A stretch of DNA of 64,000 nucleotides from an uncultured Paracoccaceae bacterium (lineage in GTDB: Bacteria > Pseudomonadota > Alphaproteobacteria > Rhodobacterales > Rhodobacteraceae), in contig CANMKS010000001.1 in the NCBI GenBank assembly GCA_947498645.1, positions 2,828,032 to 2,892,031 of the forward strand, in the 5' to 3' direction. Both the position numbers and the translations under genes were made by a program. Positions 1 to 11,898 of the stretch are shown one piece after another (position 1 is the stretch's first letter; every line of letters begins with the position of its first letter). The notes under the pieces were generated by a model. The model saw only the letters and a program-made list of their open reading frames with translations, had not been told where the DNA came from and did no database searches.

Positions 1-882
1 ACCATCCGCCGCTATCGCAACGTCGATTTTCCGGGGTTGGAATCAGTGCTGCGCCGCTACATCGAAGACGAAAGCGGCGTTGATCCGATAGCCGCCTGTG
101 TCGCCGTCGCAGGCCCCGTGCGTGACGGGCGCGCCACGATGACCAACCTTGACTGGACCATCGACAAGGACACGCTGGCGCGTGCCACCAAGGCCGAAAC
201 GGTTGCGATCCTCAATGATCTGCAAGCGCAGGGCCATGCGCTTGGCCATCTTGATCCAGCCAATATCCGCACCATCCTGCCGGGCCCGGAAGGCAGCGTG
301 AATGCCGCGAAACTCGTCGTGGGGGTCGGGACCGGCTTTAACGCAGCACCTGTCTTTGACCTTGATCAGGGCCGCATCGTCACCCCATCCGAAAGCGGCC
401 ACGCCAATCTGCCGATCCGCAACGAGATGGAGTTGCGCCTGTGCCAATTCGTCTCGACCGCACATGGGTTTCCGGCGGTTGAAGACGTCCTGTCCGGCCG
501 CGGGCTGGAACGGGTTTACGCGTTTCTGGGGCAAGAAGCCGATGACCCGCGCGAATGCGCGGCCAAAGATATTATGGCAGCTTGCGATGATGGCAGCGAC
601 CCGCGCGCCGAAGAAGCGGCCGCGCTCTTTACCCGCATTCTGGGCACAGTTTGCGGCAACCTGTCGCTGATCCAACTGCCCTTTGGCGGGGTTTACCTTG
701 TCGGCGGCGTCTCGCGTGCATTTGCACCGCATCTGACCCGTTTTGGTTTTGGCGGAGCCTTCCGCGACAAAGGCCGCTTTGCAGGGTTCATGAGCAACTT
801 TGCGGTGCATGTGATCGAGGATGATTATGCCGCCCTGACCGGCTCTGCGGCACATCTGGTGGCGCTGGGACAAAGCAACTAA
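1..882 (+). CDS. glk: Glucokinase, 5' end outside window
   Basis: Phosphorylates glucose with ATP in the cytoplasm, feeding the Entner-Doudoroff/pentose phosphate pathways. The reading frame is open from the first base, so the start and the N-terminal ATP-binding strand lie upstream. Visible family features (bacterial glucokinase, PF02685 type, not ROK) are ILNDLQAQGHAL, the VVGVGTGFN glycine loop, ESGHANLPI and the GRGLERVY helix. About 293 residues are present of a usual 320 or so. It ends 11 bases before the stop of the convergent kinase gene. The zwf-pgl-pgi operon that would use its product lies about 45 kb downstream. Confidence 0.9.
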   Translation, partial: TIRRYRNVDFPGLESVLRRYIEDESGVDPIAACVAVAGPVRDGRATMTNLDWTIDKDTLARATKAETVAILNDLQAQGHALGHLDPANIRTILPGPEGSVNAAKLVVGVGTGFNAAPVFDLDQGRIVTPSESGHANLPIRNEMELRLCQFVSTAHGFPAVEDVLSGRGLERVYAFLGQEADDPRECAAKDIMAACDDGSDPRAEEAAALFTRILGTVCGNLSLIQLPFGGVYLVGGVSRAFAPHLTRFGFGGAFRDKGRFAGFMSNFAVHVIEDDYAALTGSAAHLVALGQSN

Positions 883-893
883 AGCGCGGCGCC

Positions 894-3215
894 TCAGGCT
901 GGTTCAGGCGCCTTGGCCAACTGCCCCTGTACTGTCTGCGTCAATGCGGTCAACGAGAAAGGTTTGGGCAAAAAGACCGCGTTCTCGATCATCGCTTCAC
1001 CATCGTCAAAGGCATCCTCAGGATAGCCGGAAACAAAGACAACTTTTGTTGTTGGGCGGTACTTGCGCGCCTTGCGTACCCAGGTCGGGCCATCCATGCC
1101 GGGCATGATCACGTCGGTCACAAAGATATCAACCACAAGATCAGGATCACTTAGCATTTCAAGGGCTGCTTCAGCGCAGTCAGCCTCCAGCACGGTATAT
1201 CCGCGCAAGCGCAACGCGCGGGACGCAAACGCACGCACGGGCGCTTCGTCCTCGACCAGCAAAACAACACCCTCTGCGCGGCCAGCCACCGGCACAGGCG
1301 CGGGGTTGGCAAGCTTCATCGGGACCGCAGCACTTGCCCGCATGCTGGGAAAGAGCAAGGTAAAGGTTGTCCCGCGCCCTTTCTCGCTTTCCACGAAGAT
1401 GTAGCCGCCCGTCTGTTTGACGATGCCGTAAGCCGTGGAGAGGCCCAGACCTGTGCCTTCGCCCTGGCCTTTGGTGGTCCAGAACGGCTCAAATATCTTG
1501 TCGAGGGTTTCAGGGGGGATGCCATGGCCATCATCCTTGACCTTCACCATCACATAGCTGCCCTTGGGCACGGTGGCCCTGTCGCGGGTCATCTCGGACG
1601 ACAAAGACAGGTTCTTGGTCACGATCTTGATCTCGCCCGTGCCGGCCATCGCATCACGTGCGTTGACGACAAGGTTCATCATCACCTGTTCCAGTTGGCG
1701 CTTGTCAGCCTTAATGCGCAGCAGATCGCTGTCGTGTTCCAGCGTCAGGGTCACCTTTTCACCCACAAGCCGGTTCAGCAAATGGGTCAGGTCCGACAAC
1801 GTGTCACGCAGGTCGATTTCCTCGGGCAACAGGTTTTGCTTGCGCGAAAATGCCAGAAGCTGGCCCACCAGACTGGCGGCACGATTTGCGTTCTGGTGGA
1901 TCTGGATCAAATCACCATAGTTCTGGTCGCCTTCGTCATGGCGCAGCAGCAACAGATCGCAATGGCCCGATATGGCCGTCAGCAGATTGTTGAAATCATG
2001 GGCCACGCCACCGGCAAGCTGGCCAATGGCCTGCATTTTCTGGCTTTGGACAAATTGCGATTCCAGGGTCTTGAGCTCGGTTACATCGTTGAGCACCGCA
2101 ATCAGATGCGGATCACTCTTTTCACCGGCGATCGACAGCGTCACCTGAATGAAGGTATCTTCGCTGGCCCCGCGCACGCGCAGGAATTGCGACACATGAG
2201 CACTGCGCCCGTTTAGTGCTTCGTCCAGCCAATCGGTGATCAGACGGCCCGGACCATCCAGCACATCGGACAATTTTCGCCCTTGCGCCGTTGGAATGCG
2301 CAACAAGACGCGTGCCTCGCTATTGGCGGCCAGCAATTGCCCGTCATTGGCGACTTTCAACAGGGGCACCGGCAAATCATCAACCGCATCCCATCCCCCT
2401 TCAAGTTGCGGGGGCGCCTTGGGCGCCTTCACCTCAGGCAAAAGATAGATGTCTGTTGCATCGTCCCTGCCCGGCACCTCCACCACAAACCGGCAAACCG
2501 GCCCGTCCGCCCCGTGCAGCATATTGCCTTGGCCCGGTCTGATGGGCAGTTCGGCAAAAACATCGGTGATATGCTGGCATCTGTCGCCCAAGAGGCCGCG
2601 CGCACCTTTGTTGGTTTGCAGAATGGTGCCATCATGATCAACCGACAGCATCGGCAGTGGCACCGCATCCGCGCCCCTGACAGCGGACTGAATGCCCTCG
2701 GTCAGATCATCAAGCCACCAGACCTGACATTCCGGCCCCATCCACAAGACCCTCAGCCGGAAATGACCCGCGCGGGTCACGATATCTTCGGCGCTGGCGC
2801 CCGATTGTGCCGCCTTGCGGACAAGCTGTTCCAAGAGCGCATGTGGTTTCGCCCACATATGTCGAAACACATCGGGAATACAGACGCCTTCAGCCGTTTC
2901 AAAACGATCCTTTGCCGCCGCATTGGCATAATCGACATAGCAGGCGCCGCTGGTGACAAAACCGGCCCCAAGATCATGGGCGATCATGCGTCGCGCGTTG
3001 GCCCGCTGCCACCGCCCGATCACCCTGCGCCACAGTACCGCAATTCCGATCCAGGCGGAGACGGCGCATAGGGTTCCGCCAAATACCGCAAGCCCAAGTT
3101 GTAGGGGGCGCAGATCCACAATGACAGATAAGGCGATGCAAACCAGACCCGCGATCAGAATCTGCAACACGGGCGGGAACCCAATAGGGAACGATAGTTT
3201 ATCCATCGTCGACAT
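894..3215 (-). CDS. cckA: CckA-type hybrid sensor histidine kinase
   Basis: Membrane hybrid kinase resembling CckA, which in alphaproteobacteria passes phosphate through ChpT to CtrA and controls motility, cell cycle and gene transfer agents. Two hydrophobic helices lie near the N-terminus ([17 protein letters not shown] and [20 protein letters not shown]), followed by PAS-like regions. The H-box [11 protein letters not shown] (phospho-His near residue 406) is typical of CckA. Then come the ATPase N and G boxes ([23 protein letters not shown]) and a C-terminal receiver domain with DVIMPGMDG and KPF. The start is uncertain: ATGs at 3263, 3215 and 3206 all lack a clear ribosome site. I took 3215, which begins MSTMDKL. 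Confidence 0.85.
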   Translation of the reverse strand: MSTMDKLSFPIGFPPVLQILIAGLVCIALSVIVDLRPLQLGLAVFGGTLCAVSAWIGIAVLWRRVIGRWQRANARRMIAHDLGAGFVTSGACYVDYANAAAKDRFETAEGVCIPDVFRHMWAKPHALLEQLVRKAAQSGASAEDIVTRAGHFRLRVLWMGPECQVWWLDDLTEGIQSAVRGADAVPLPMLSVDHDGTILQTNKGARGLLGDRCQHITDVFAELPIRPGQGNMLHGADGPVCRFVVEVPGRDDATDIYLLPEVKAPKAPPQLEGGWDAVDDLPVPLLKVANDGQLLAANSEARVLLRIPTAQGRKLSDVLDGPGRLITDWLDEALNGRSAHVSQFLRVRGASEDTFIQVTLSIAGEKSDPHLIAVLNDVTELKTLESQFVQSQKMQAIGQLAGGVAHDFNNLLTAISGHCDLLLLRHDEGDQNYGDLIQIHQNANRAASLVGQLLAFSRKQNLLPEEIDLRDTLSDLTHLLNRLVGEKVTLTLEHDSDLLRIKADKRQLEQVMMNLVVNARDAMAGTGEIKIVTKNLSLSSEMTRDRATVPKGSYVMVKVKDDGHGIPPETLDKIFEPFWTTKGQGEGTGLGLSTAYGIVKQTGGYIFVESEKGRGTTFTLLFPSMRASAAVPMKLANPAPVPVAGRAEGVVLLVEDEAPVRAFASRALRLRGYTVLEADCAEAALEMLSDPDLVVDIFVTDVIMPGMDGPTWVRKARKYRPTTKVVFVSGYPEDAFDDGEAMIENAVFLPKPFSLTALTQTVQGQLAKAPEPA

Positions 3216-3330
3216 CTGATCGGTAGGCAAGATTGCACCCTTTACTGCACCCCGTGGCACCATAATGGGCGAGGTCTTAAGTAATTGTTAAGGGCGATGT
3301 AGCATATCTGCGAAAACAATCGCAGGTTGC

Positions 3331-4491
3331 TTAACTGCGCGACAATATTGCCATATAAAAACCATCGCCGTCGTGGTCCGGCAACAGCTGCATACGGCTG
3401 TCGCAGGCCCAGCCAGTGTTGGCTGCCAGAAACGCCGCGACTGTGTCATCATTCTCGCGCTCAAGAACCGAACAGGTTGCATAAACCAACCGCCCCTTGG
3501 CACCCACCAAAGGTGCCGCGTCACGCAAGACAGCACGCTGCATCTGTTGAAGCTCGCTCAGGCGGGTTTCGGTCAGCCGCCATTTTGCATCCGGTGTGCG
3601 CCGCCAAGTCCCACTGCCGCTGCATGGGGCGTCGCAAAAGACGATGTCAAAGGGCGCGTGATCTGCCAACTGCGCTGTTGGCAACTGCGTGATCGACACC
3701 CCGGCCCGCCCTGCCCGCACAGGCAAGTCCAACATCCGTTGGGGCGCTATGTCATGGGCAAAAACCTGTGCGTCGGTCAGATCGGCAAAGGCCAGAGCCT
3801 TGCCGCCACCGCCTGCGCAATAGTCGAGCAGGCGCGCGCCAGCGGGAACCGGCACCTGCCGGACGGCGTGTTGCGATGATGCGTCTTGCAAATCAACCAG
3901 CCCCCCAAGATATGCGGCGGCGGTTTTGAGCCTGCGTGGATTGCTCTGAATGCGCAGGCAACCTGCAACGGTATCATGGGCGGTCGTTGTGATGCCCTCA
4001 TCAGCCAGTGCGCTTTGCGCATCATCCGGCGTGCCCCTCCGGCGATTGACCCGCAAGAACACCTCGGCGCGGGCTTGTTGCGCCAAGGCGGCACTTTCTG
4101 CCTTGTCCCCCAGACTGTCCTGCCAGTGCGGCCAAAGCCAATCCGGCACATCACAGCGGGCCGCGGCGGTCAGGTCAAAGGGCGTAGCCAAGGCATCCTG
4201 TTCCGCTTTTGTCAAAGGTGCCGGCGCATGGCCTTCGCCCAAAAACAGGGCATCCACATCCCAGCCTTCGCGCAATGCCAGACGCCGCATCAGACTGCGC
4301 CCCGTACCATCACCCAATGACCGTTTGCTGCGCAGAACATCAAACACATGATCGCGCACCGCTGCCCTGTCCTTGGACCCGGCATACCGGCTGGCCCGCG
4401 CCCAGGCGGTCAGCGCCTGCTCGGCGGGTTGGCCATTGCCGATCTGATCAAGCACGGCAATCGCGGCGGCGATACGGGCACCGGGGGTCAT
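3331..4491 (-). CDS. RsmB/NOP2-family rRNA cytosine-C5 methyltransferase
   Basis: SAM-dependent RNA m5C methyltransferase of the RsmB/NOP2 family, which usually modifies 16S rRNA. The N-terminal third (to about residue 130) looks like the NusB-like RNA-binding region. The catalytic domain has the SAM loop DYCAGGGGKALA, the motif DAPCSGSGTWRR with the helper cysteine (about residue 289), and YATCSVLEREND with the nucleophile cysteine (about residue 337). At 386 aa it is slightly shorter than E. coli RsmB. The start lies 3 bases after the guaB stop, so the two genes probably share a transcript. Confidence 0.85.
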   Translation of the reverse strand: MTPGARIAAAIAVLDQIGNGQPAEQALTAWARASRYAGSKDRAAVRDHVFDVLRSKRSLGDGTGRSLMRRLALREGWDVDALFLGEGHAPAPLTKAEQDALATPFDLTAAARCDVPDWLWPHWQDSLGDKAESAALAQQARAEVFLRVNRRRGTPDDAQSALADEGITTTAHDTVAGCLRIQSNPRRLKTAAAYLGGLVDLQDASSQHAVRQVPVPAGARLLDYCAGGGGKALAFADLTDAQVFAHDIAPQRMLDLPVRAGRAGVSITQLPTAQLADHAPFDIVFCDAPCSGSGTWRRTPDAKWRLTETRLSELQQMQRAVLRDAAPLVGAKGRLVYATCSVLERENDDTVAAFLAANTGWACDSRMQLLPDHDGDGFYMAILSRS

Positions 4492-4494
4492 GGT

Positions 4495-6012
<1,518 letters not shown>

Positions 6013-6068
6013 TTAAGTGGGGTAATCCGCACTTGTGGGGGCATGGTTATGCGCCCATGGTGATCTGC

Positions 6069-6752
6069 ATGATAAGTGAAAGCGGAAACGATCAGCCAGC
6101 CACGCATCGGATTTGGCGCATCGCGTTCAAACTGCTGGCCGTCTTTGCCCTTGTTTTCGTGATGAAACTGGGGATCGATACGCTGATGGCCAAGATCATC
6201 CTGTTCGAAAGCGATGCCGCCGCGCGGGCCATGACGGGGCTGCTGATAACGGTCATGATCGGCTATGCTATCCTGCTTGCCATTCCGTTCATACCCGGGG
6301 TCGAGATCGGGATCGCAATCCTGCTGCTTGAAGGTGCGCCCGCCGCACCAATGGTTTATCTGGCAACCGTGGCGGGGCTGTTGCTGGCATTTCTTATCGG
6401 ACAATACGCGCCCTTGCCGCGATTGATCCAGTTTGCCAATGACCTCTATCTCTACAGGATCTCTGGTCTGCTAGAGCGGATCAGTTTGACGCCGCGCAAC
6501 GACCGGCTGGATGCCATGCACGACCGCTTGCCACGCTGGCTGGCCCCACTCTTTTGCAATTACCGTTACGTGACGCTTGGGTTTGCTGTGAACCTGCCCG
6601 GCAATATTGCCCTTGGTGGCGGTGGCGGGATCATGATGGCCGGCGGGCTGAGCCGCCTGTTTCAAACACGGTTTATGGTCATCACCATCCTTATCGCGAC
6701 CTTGCCAATACCTTTGGCCGTTTGGCTGCTGGGGGCAGATATCCTGCAATAA
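6069..6752 (+). CDS. Integral membrane protein of unknown function
   Basis: About 227 aa with four to five hydrophobic segments: FKLLAVFALVFVMKLGIDTL, AMTGLLITVMIGYAILLAIP, MVYLATVAGLLLAFLIG, the glycine-rich ALGGGGGIMMAGGLSRLF and VITILIATLPIPLAVWLLGA. The segment PFIPGVEIGIAILLL distantly recalls small multidrug-export/DedA-type membrane proteins, but I do not recognise the family firmly. ATG 6069 is preceded by GGTGA at short spacing; ATG 6057 is an alternative. It stands alone, divergent from guaB and about 90 bases ahead of the activator gene. Confidence 0.6.
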   Translation: MISESGNDQPATHRIWRIAFKLLAVFALVFVMKLGIDTLMAKIILFESDAAARAMTGLLITVMIGYAILLAIPFIPGVEIGIAILLLEGAPAAPMVYLATVAGLLLAFLIGQYAPLPRLIQFANDLYLYRISGLLERISLTPRNDRLDAMHDRLPRWLAPLFCNYRYVTLGFAVNLPGNIALGGGGGIMMAGGLSRLFQTRFMVITILIATLPIPLAVWLLGADILQ

Positions 6753-6845
6753 CATGCCGCTGCTCATGTTTAATATGACGGATACGGGCCTTTCCATTGG
6801 CGGGGCAAAAGATACAGTCGTGCCAAGACAAAACAGGCGCACCAA

Positions 6846-8900
6846 ATGTCGAATGATCCCCTTGTGATTTTCACCCCCTCCGGCAAACGGGGAAACTTTC
6901 CCGTCGGCACACCCGTGCTGACCGCCGCCCGACAGCTGGGCGTTGACCTTGATAGTGTTTGCGGCGGGCGGGGTATCTGCTCAAAATGCCAGATCACGCC
7001 CTCTTACGGTGAGTTTTCCAAACACGGCGTAACGGTCGCTGACACGGCCCTGTCTGAATGGAACAGCGTCGAACAACGCTATGACGATAAACGCGGCCTT
7101 AAAAAGGGCCGCCGTCTGGGATGTCAGGCCACGATCCAAAGCGATGTCGTGATCGACGTGCCTGCCGAAAGCCAGGTGCACAAACAAGTTGTGCGCAAAC
7201 GGGCCGAGGCGCGCGAAATCACAATGAACCCTTCGACCAAACTTTACTACGTCGAAGTGGCAGAACCTGACATGCATGACCCCTCCGGTGATCTTGAACG
7301 GTTGGTGGCGGCACTGCGCCGCGACTGGGCGCTGCCGGAACTGGAAGCGGACCTTGGTGTGCTCAAATCACTGCAAAGCGCGCTGCGCAAAGGCGAATGG
7401 AAGGTGACGGTTGCCGTGCACCTGGGGGACGCCGTCTTTAGCCCCCGCATCATTCACATCTGGCCGGGGTTCTATGACGGCACGCTCTACGGCCTTGCCG
7501 TCGATCTTGGCTCCACCACGATCGCCGCCCACCTCTGCGACCTGCAATCAGGCGAGGTTGTCGCCTCTTCCGGGATCATGAATCCGCAAATCCGCTTTGG
7601 CGAGGACCTGATGAGCCGTGTCAGCTATGGCATGATGAACACCACCGGATCAGACGAGATGACAACAGCGGTGCGCGAAGGCATGAACGCGCTTTTCGTG
7701 CAGATCGCAGCAGAGGCAGCAATTGACCGTGATCTGATCGTCGATGCGGTCTTTGTCTGCAACCCGGTGATGCACCACCTCTTTCTTGGCATTGACGCCT
7801 ATGAATTGGGGCAAGCGCCCTTTGCGCTGGCAACCTCCGAAAGTATCTCGCTGCGCGCCTCGGAACTGGACCTGAACCTGCACCCTGCTTCTCGGGTTTA
7901 CCTGCTGCCCTGCATCGCGGGGCATGTGGGGGCAGACGCCGCCGCGGTGGCGCTCTCAGAAGCCCCCGACAAATCCGAAGACCTTGTGTTGGTCGTGGAT
8001 GTGGGCACAAACGCCGAGATTTTGCTGGGGAACAAGGAAAAGGTTCTTGCCTGCTCCTCCCCCACCGGCCCCGCCTTTGAAGGCGCGCAGATCACCAGCG
8101 GACAACGCGCCGCCCCCGGTGCAATCGAGCATGTCGAGATTGACCCCGTGACCAAGCTCCCCCGCTTTCAAGTGATCGGGTCCGAGATTTGGTCCGATGA
8201 GGACGGCTTTGACGCGGCCATCGCGCAAACCGGTATCACCGGCATCTGCGGGTCCGGCATCATCGAGGTCATTGCGGAAATGCGCATGGTGGGCATCGTC
8301 GATGGCCCCGGCCTGATCGGCTCGGCAGAGCAGACAGGCTCGCCCAACTGTTTTCAGGATGGGCGGACCAATTCCTACCTGCTTTACGATGGCTCAGAAA
8401 ACGGCGGACCAAAGATCACCGTCACCAATACCGACATTCGGCAAATCCAGATGGCCAAGGCAGCACTCTACTCTGGAGCGCGGCTGCTGATGGACAAATT
8501 CGGTGTGGATAAGGTGGACCGGATCGTGCTGGCAGGTGCTTTTGGCGCACATATCAGCCCCAAGCATGCAATGGTGCTGGGCATGATCCCCGACGCCCCA
8601 CTGGACAAGGTGACAAGCGCAGGCAACGCCGCTGGCACTGGCGCGCGGATCGCGCTGCTGAACACGGATGCACGCAGGGAAATCGAAGAGACGGTGCATA
8701 ACATCCACAAGATCGAAACCGCGATTGAACCGCGCTTTCAAGAGCATTTCGTGAATGCCTCCAACATCCCCAACGCGGTGGAACCCTTCCCGATCCTTGA
8801 AAGTATCGTGACAATCCCGCAGGTGAACCACAATCAAGGGGGCGGTGGTGAAGGCGGGCGCAGGCGGCGGCGTGGGGCACGGACAGACACCCCGTCATGA
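6846..8900 (+). CDS. [2Fe-2S] ferredoxin/ASKHA-domain protein (RACo/DUF4445-like corrinoid activator)
   Basis: Related to reductive activators of corrinoid proteins (RACo, RamA), which use ATP to return oxidised cobalamin to Co(I). A plant-type ferredoxin domain at about residues 3-110 shows [13 protein letters not shown] plus a later GRRLGC cysteine. The ASKHA ATPase fold begins near residue 215 ([15 protein letters not shown]) and continues with [13 protein letters not shown] and [10 protein letters not shown]. The tail is basic ([15 protein letters not shown]). The stop overlaps the kynA start by 4 bases, implying translational coupling. In other bacteria the family partners corrinoid methyltransferases; none is visible here, so the substrate is unknown. 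Confidence 0.8.
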   Translation: MSNDPLVIFTPSGKRGNFPVGTPVLTAARQLGVDLDSVCGGRGICSKCQITPSYGEFSKHGVTVADTALSEWNSVEQRYDDKRGLKKGRRLGCQATIQSDVVIDVPAESQVHKQVVRKRAEAREITMNPSTKLYYVEVAEPDMHDPSGDLERLVAALRRDWALPELEADLGVLKSLQSALRKGEWKVTVAVHLGDAVFSPRIIHIWPGFYDGTLYGLAVDLGSTTIAAHLCDLQSGEVVASSGIMNPQIRFGEDLMSRVSYGMMNTTGSDEMTTAVREGMNALFVQIAAEAAIDRDLIVDAVFVCNPVMHHLFLGIDAYELGQAPFALATSESISLRASELDLNLHPASRVYLLPCIAGHVGADAAAVALSEAPDKSEDLVLVVDVGTNAEILLGNKEKVLACSSPTGPAFEGAQITSGQRAAPGAIEHVEIDPVTKLPRFQVIGSEIWSDEDGFDAAIAQTGITGICGSGIIEVIAEMRMVGIVDGPGLIGSAEQTGSPNCFQDGRTNSYLLYDGSENGGPKITVTNTDIRQIQMAKAALYSGARLLMDKFGVDKVDRIVLAGAFGAHISPKHAMVLGMIPDAPLDKVTSAGNAAGTGARIALLNTDARREIEETVHNIHKIETAIEPRFQEHFVNASNIPNAVEPFPILESIVTIPQVNHNQGGGGEGGRRRRRGARTDTPS

Positions 8901-9742
8901 CATCGGATAATGACGCATATGATCCGGCCAAAGAGGGCGCACAGATGCGCTTTGACGGGCGGATGTCCTACACTGACTACCTGCAACTTGATCTCGTGCT
9001 TGGCGCGCAAAAGCCGCAGACCAACACCCATGATGAGCTGCTGTTCATCATCCAGCACCAGACGTCAGAGCTTTGGATGACGCTGGCGCTTCATGAAATC
9101 AACGCCGCCCGCGATCTGATCGCTGGGGATGCGCTGCAACCGGCGTTCAAGATGCTGGCGCGGGTCGCGCGAATATTCGAGCAACTGAACAACGCATGGG
9201 ATGTGCTGCGGACAATGACGCCCAGCGATTACACCGCCTTTCGCGATGATCTTGGTCAGTCGTCGGGATTCCAGTCGTGGCAATACCGGCTGATCGAATT
9301 CTGCCTTGGCAATCGCAATCAGGCGCTGTTGCAGCCGCACGCCCACAGGCCTGACATCACCGAGAAACTGACCACCGAATTGGCAAAACCCTCGCTTTAT
9401 GATGTGGCCGTGCAGGCACTGGCCCGCAGCGGGCTGGACGTACCGCAATCGGTACTGGAGCGCGACATCACCCGCCCGCACAGCTATGACGCCGACCTGA
9501 TGAGCGTGTGGGAACAGATCTACCGCGATCCGCACCAACACTGGTCACTCTATGAATTGGCCGAAACACTGGTCGATATCGAGGACTATTTCCGCCGCTG
9601 GCGCTTTAACCACGTAACAACCGTTGAGCGTGTGATCGGCTTCAAACGGGGGACAGGTGGTACCGGCGGGGTCGATTATCTGCGGCGGATGCTGGCGGTT
9701 GAACTCTTCCCCGAACTCTGGCGGGTGCGCACAGTCCTCTGA
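8897..9742 (+). CDS. kynA: Tryptophan 2,3-dioxygenase
   Basis: Haem enzyme that opens the indole ring of L-tryptophan to N-formylkynurenine, first step of the kynurenine pathway. Family features: [33 protein letters not shown] with the haem-pocket histidine, [17 protein letters not shown], and the C-terminal [16 protein letters not shown] substrate loop. The length of 281 aa is normal. It starts inside the last codons of the [2Fe-2S]/ASKHA gene (ATGA overlap). No other kyn genes are in the window. It is the last core gene before the tRNA-Gly and the island. Confidence 0.95.
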   Translation: MTSDNDAYDPAKEGAQMRFDGRMSYTDYLQLDLVLGAQKPQTNTHDELLFIIQHQTSELWMTLALHEINAARDLIAGDALQPAFKMLARVARIFEQLNNAWDVLRTMTPSDYTAFRDDLGQSSGFQSWQYRLIEFCLGNRNQALLQPHAHRPDITEKLTTELAKPSLYDVAVQALARSGLDVPQSVLERDITRPHSYDADLMSVWEQIYRDPHQHWSLYELAETLVDIEDYFRRWRFNHVTTVERVIGFKRGTGGTGGVDYLRRMLAVELFPELWRVRTVL

Positions 9743-9803
9743 GGGTGGAGGGGCAATTGCCCCGTTGACGACAGCCGGGGTGCGGCGTATCCAGATTGCG
9801 CGC

Positions 9804-9877
9804 GCGGGTATGGTGAAAAGGTATCACGAAAGCTTCCCAAGCTTCAGTTACGGGTTCGATTCCCGTTACCCGCTCCA
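9804..9877 (+). tRNA. tRNA-Gly (CCC)
   Basis: A full cloverleaf can be drawn: acceptor GCGGGTA/TACCCGC, D-stem GTGA/TCAC, anticodon loop TTCCCAA with anticodon CCC, T-arm ACGGG-TTCGATT-CCCGT, and an encoded CCA. Total 74 nt with CCA. The anticodon stem has one A-C mismatch at its outer pair. The last 14 bases (9864-9877) are duplicated at 42504-42517, so the gene is the attachment site of the island and was restored on integration. Confidence 0.93.
9864..9877 (+). repeat. attL core in tRNA-Gly 3' end
   Basis: CGTTACCCGCTCCA is the 3' end of tRNA-Gly and recurs exactly at 42504-42517 beside the integrase gene. A 3'-tRNA identity block is the usual core for tyrosine recombinases of the P4 type. 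It marks the left border of the island. Confidence 0.85.
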
Positions 9878-10440
9878 CCTTAAATCTCAAGTTATTGTTT
9901 ATAATGTAATTTTTTAAAGACGCCTAAGGTTACCCACCCAAAAACCCGCCCAAAAAATTGAATCTTGTCTTTGCTGCCAGCCGCTCCGCCATATGGCTCG
10001 ATAAGTTACTGTTATTACAAAAAATGTCATTCGCGCAGTTATCCTGGCCGCCTTTGGAGAGGCCTAAATTGTGGAGCCTAAGTACAAGCCTCCTAACAGA
10101 GACACTCCGGATTGGTAGGTGGTTTGCACGAAATATTGTTTCGCAGTATGCGCGTTAATTGACACAAATTGAAAGGATTGTCCCAGCGCTTTAGATCACT
10201 TGCTTGGAAAACTGAGGTCTTAACCATTACACAACGCCCGCGACCGATTTGACGGTTATTTCACCCACGATAAGAGGTCAAGAAGTACGTTTTGGATCAC
10301 TAGCTTTTTTGAGGCAAAGTGAGCACGTCGGGCTGATTCCGGACTTTCGCTGCGAGCGCGATATTGTGGGACAGCTCCGCGACAAGCAGACATTTACTTC
10401 ATAAGCTAGTATTGTGTCTAAAGGCTGAGATTGCGGGTGG
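9878..10440. other. Left island border, no gene seen
   Basis: 563 bases between tRNA-Gly and the end of the nuclease gene. Only short unsupported reading frames are present (for example 9958-10158), without ribosome sites or recognisable products. No hairpin followed by a T-run is evident. Confidence 0.6.
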
Positions 10441-11898
10441 TTATTCTGCTCCACCGCAAGGCAACCCAGCCAGTTCGTCTGCGGGCCAGCAAATATTTTG
10501 AAAGCCGCAAGCACGACAGCATGTTCTCATGTCGATTGGCGCGATGTGACAGCGGTCTTGTCTCCGATCTTGAATTGTCTGATGTGCGCAGTGATAAACC
10601 TGCTCGTCCGTAAAAAAAGAACGCGGGGTGTCTGTGATCCTCGTATTTATTGAGAAGTCTCCAATTTGGCGACCAACGGCACGACACTCCGACCATTTAT
10701 GGAAGCTGCACTCGACCTGGGGTTGTTCCAACATGAAATGTGCGATGTTTCCCGTGGCGACTAGCCATTCATCTGCTCTTGCTCTGACAGGTTTAACAAA
10801 GAGAGTGCTTGGCTCGCCCAGTTGGCTTGAGGTTGTTGCATCTTCAAGAACGGGAGCGGTCGGAAACCCCGGAAAATCTTTGAGGCTGAAGCCTACGAGT
10901 TCTTCACCTAGTTCTTCAGAACATCGACGAAGTAACTCATCGGACGCCTCTGTGACCTGAGAAATGTGTGCTAAGAGACTGTCATTTCCTGCATCGTCTT
11001 CATTTAGACCCATTTCGAAGGGTTCCTCTTGGTCAATGACGGTCAACAGAGCGCCGTCATCACGCTGAACAAGAAGCGCTGGGTAGATTTGAACCCGTGG
11101 CCTAGGGGAAAAAATCGCACTACCCGACTTTTCATAATTGACAAGGACGGAGTGGAAAGCTGCCATAGTGTTTCCTTGCGCAATGTAATTGCCCAACTGC
11201 GAGGATCGGAGTCTAGCTGGAATGTCTCTGCCAAGATGCCTTCGAGCGAGAAGTTTGTAGATGAGATGCGCGTCAGAGACATACTGATTATCAAAGAATA
11301 TCTGGAATTTGCTTTCGTCAACGGTCCCATCGCAAAATGTCACAGTTGGATCAGTGAAAATTATCAACCAGCTACCGCTTGCGAGCACGGCACGACGAAC
11401 TTGATGCCCATATTTCTCTTGGGAGGTTTTCACGTATCCGGCCAATTGGCTTAGGTAATCGTGCCAATCCCCGACAACCGGAGCCTTTTCTTTGCTACCT
11501 GCCTCGTTCATGTGTTTGATTGCTTCAACTACGAGCTCAGCAGCTGCCTTTTTCCGGCTTGCGCCCCTGCCGCTAATGAAAGGTTTATCCCAAGCCTTTG
11601 CCTCAAATATTAAGAGGGGCGCATGCGTCTCGGCGTTCAGTCCGAGGTAATCGATGAACCTTGTAGTGTTCGCTTTGATGCGGGCCTCTTCCGCGACGTC
11701 CCCATCAGGACCAAGCTGCCACCCAAGGAGAGTCAAAAACTGATCAAAGAAAAAAATCCGAGTATCGTGCTCATGCAGAGCTTGTGTTCCGGCACCAGCA
11801 TAGGGATTTGGAGCATCCGGCCCTTGAGCCCTGACAACTCCTTCGAGTAGCTGCTGCAAGCCCCCACGAAAATCGTTCTCATCGACACCAGCGTTCAT
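10441..11898 (-). CDS. PD-(D/E)XK nuclease with C-terminal cysteine cluster, partner of the STAND protein
   Basis: 485 aa, unknown to me by name. The N-terminal 110 residues fit a restriction-endonuclease fold like type I HsdR N-terminal nucleases: E43, D83 in FIDYLGL, and [10 protein letters not shown] with E99 and K101. The C-terminus (about 437-472) has a cluster of seven or so cysteines (YHC, DRC, RTCCRAC, NIC) that could bind zinc or an iron-sulphur cluster. The ATG overlaps the stop of the upstream 1624-aa NTPase gene (ATGA), so the two are almost certainly co-translated. Probable role: effector or DNA-cleaving subunit of an anti-phage system. This is inference. Confidence 0.7.
   Translation of the reverse strand: MNAGVDENDFRGGLQQLLEGVVRAQGPDAPNPYAGAGTQALHEHDTRIFFFDQFLTLLGWQLGPDGDVAEEARIKANTTRFIDYLGLNAETHAPLLIFEAKAWDKPFISGRGASRKKAAAELVVEAIKHMNEAGSKEKAPVVGDWHDYLSQLAGYVKTSQEKYGHQVRRAVLASGSWLIIFTDPTVTFCDGTVDESKFQIFFDNQYVSDAHLIYKLLARRHLGRDIPARLRSSQLGNYIAQGNTMAAFHSVLVNYEKSGSAIFSPRPRVQIYPALLVQRDDGALLTVIDQEEPFEMGLNEDDAGNDSLLAHISQVTEASDELLRRCSEELGEELVGFSLKDFPGFPTAPVLEDATTSSQLGEPSTLFVKPVRARADEWLVATGNIAHFMLEQPQVECSFHKWSECRAVGRQIGDFSINTRITDTPRSFFTDEQVYHCAHQTIQDRRQDRCHIAPIDMRTCCRACGFQNICWPADELAGLPCGGAE

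Noticed and set aside
9642..9890. Minus-strand frame with VTGIEPVTEA
   Set aside because: It is the reverse complement of tRNA-Gly and the kynA end; such frames are common artefacts of tRNA genes.
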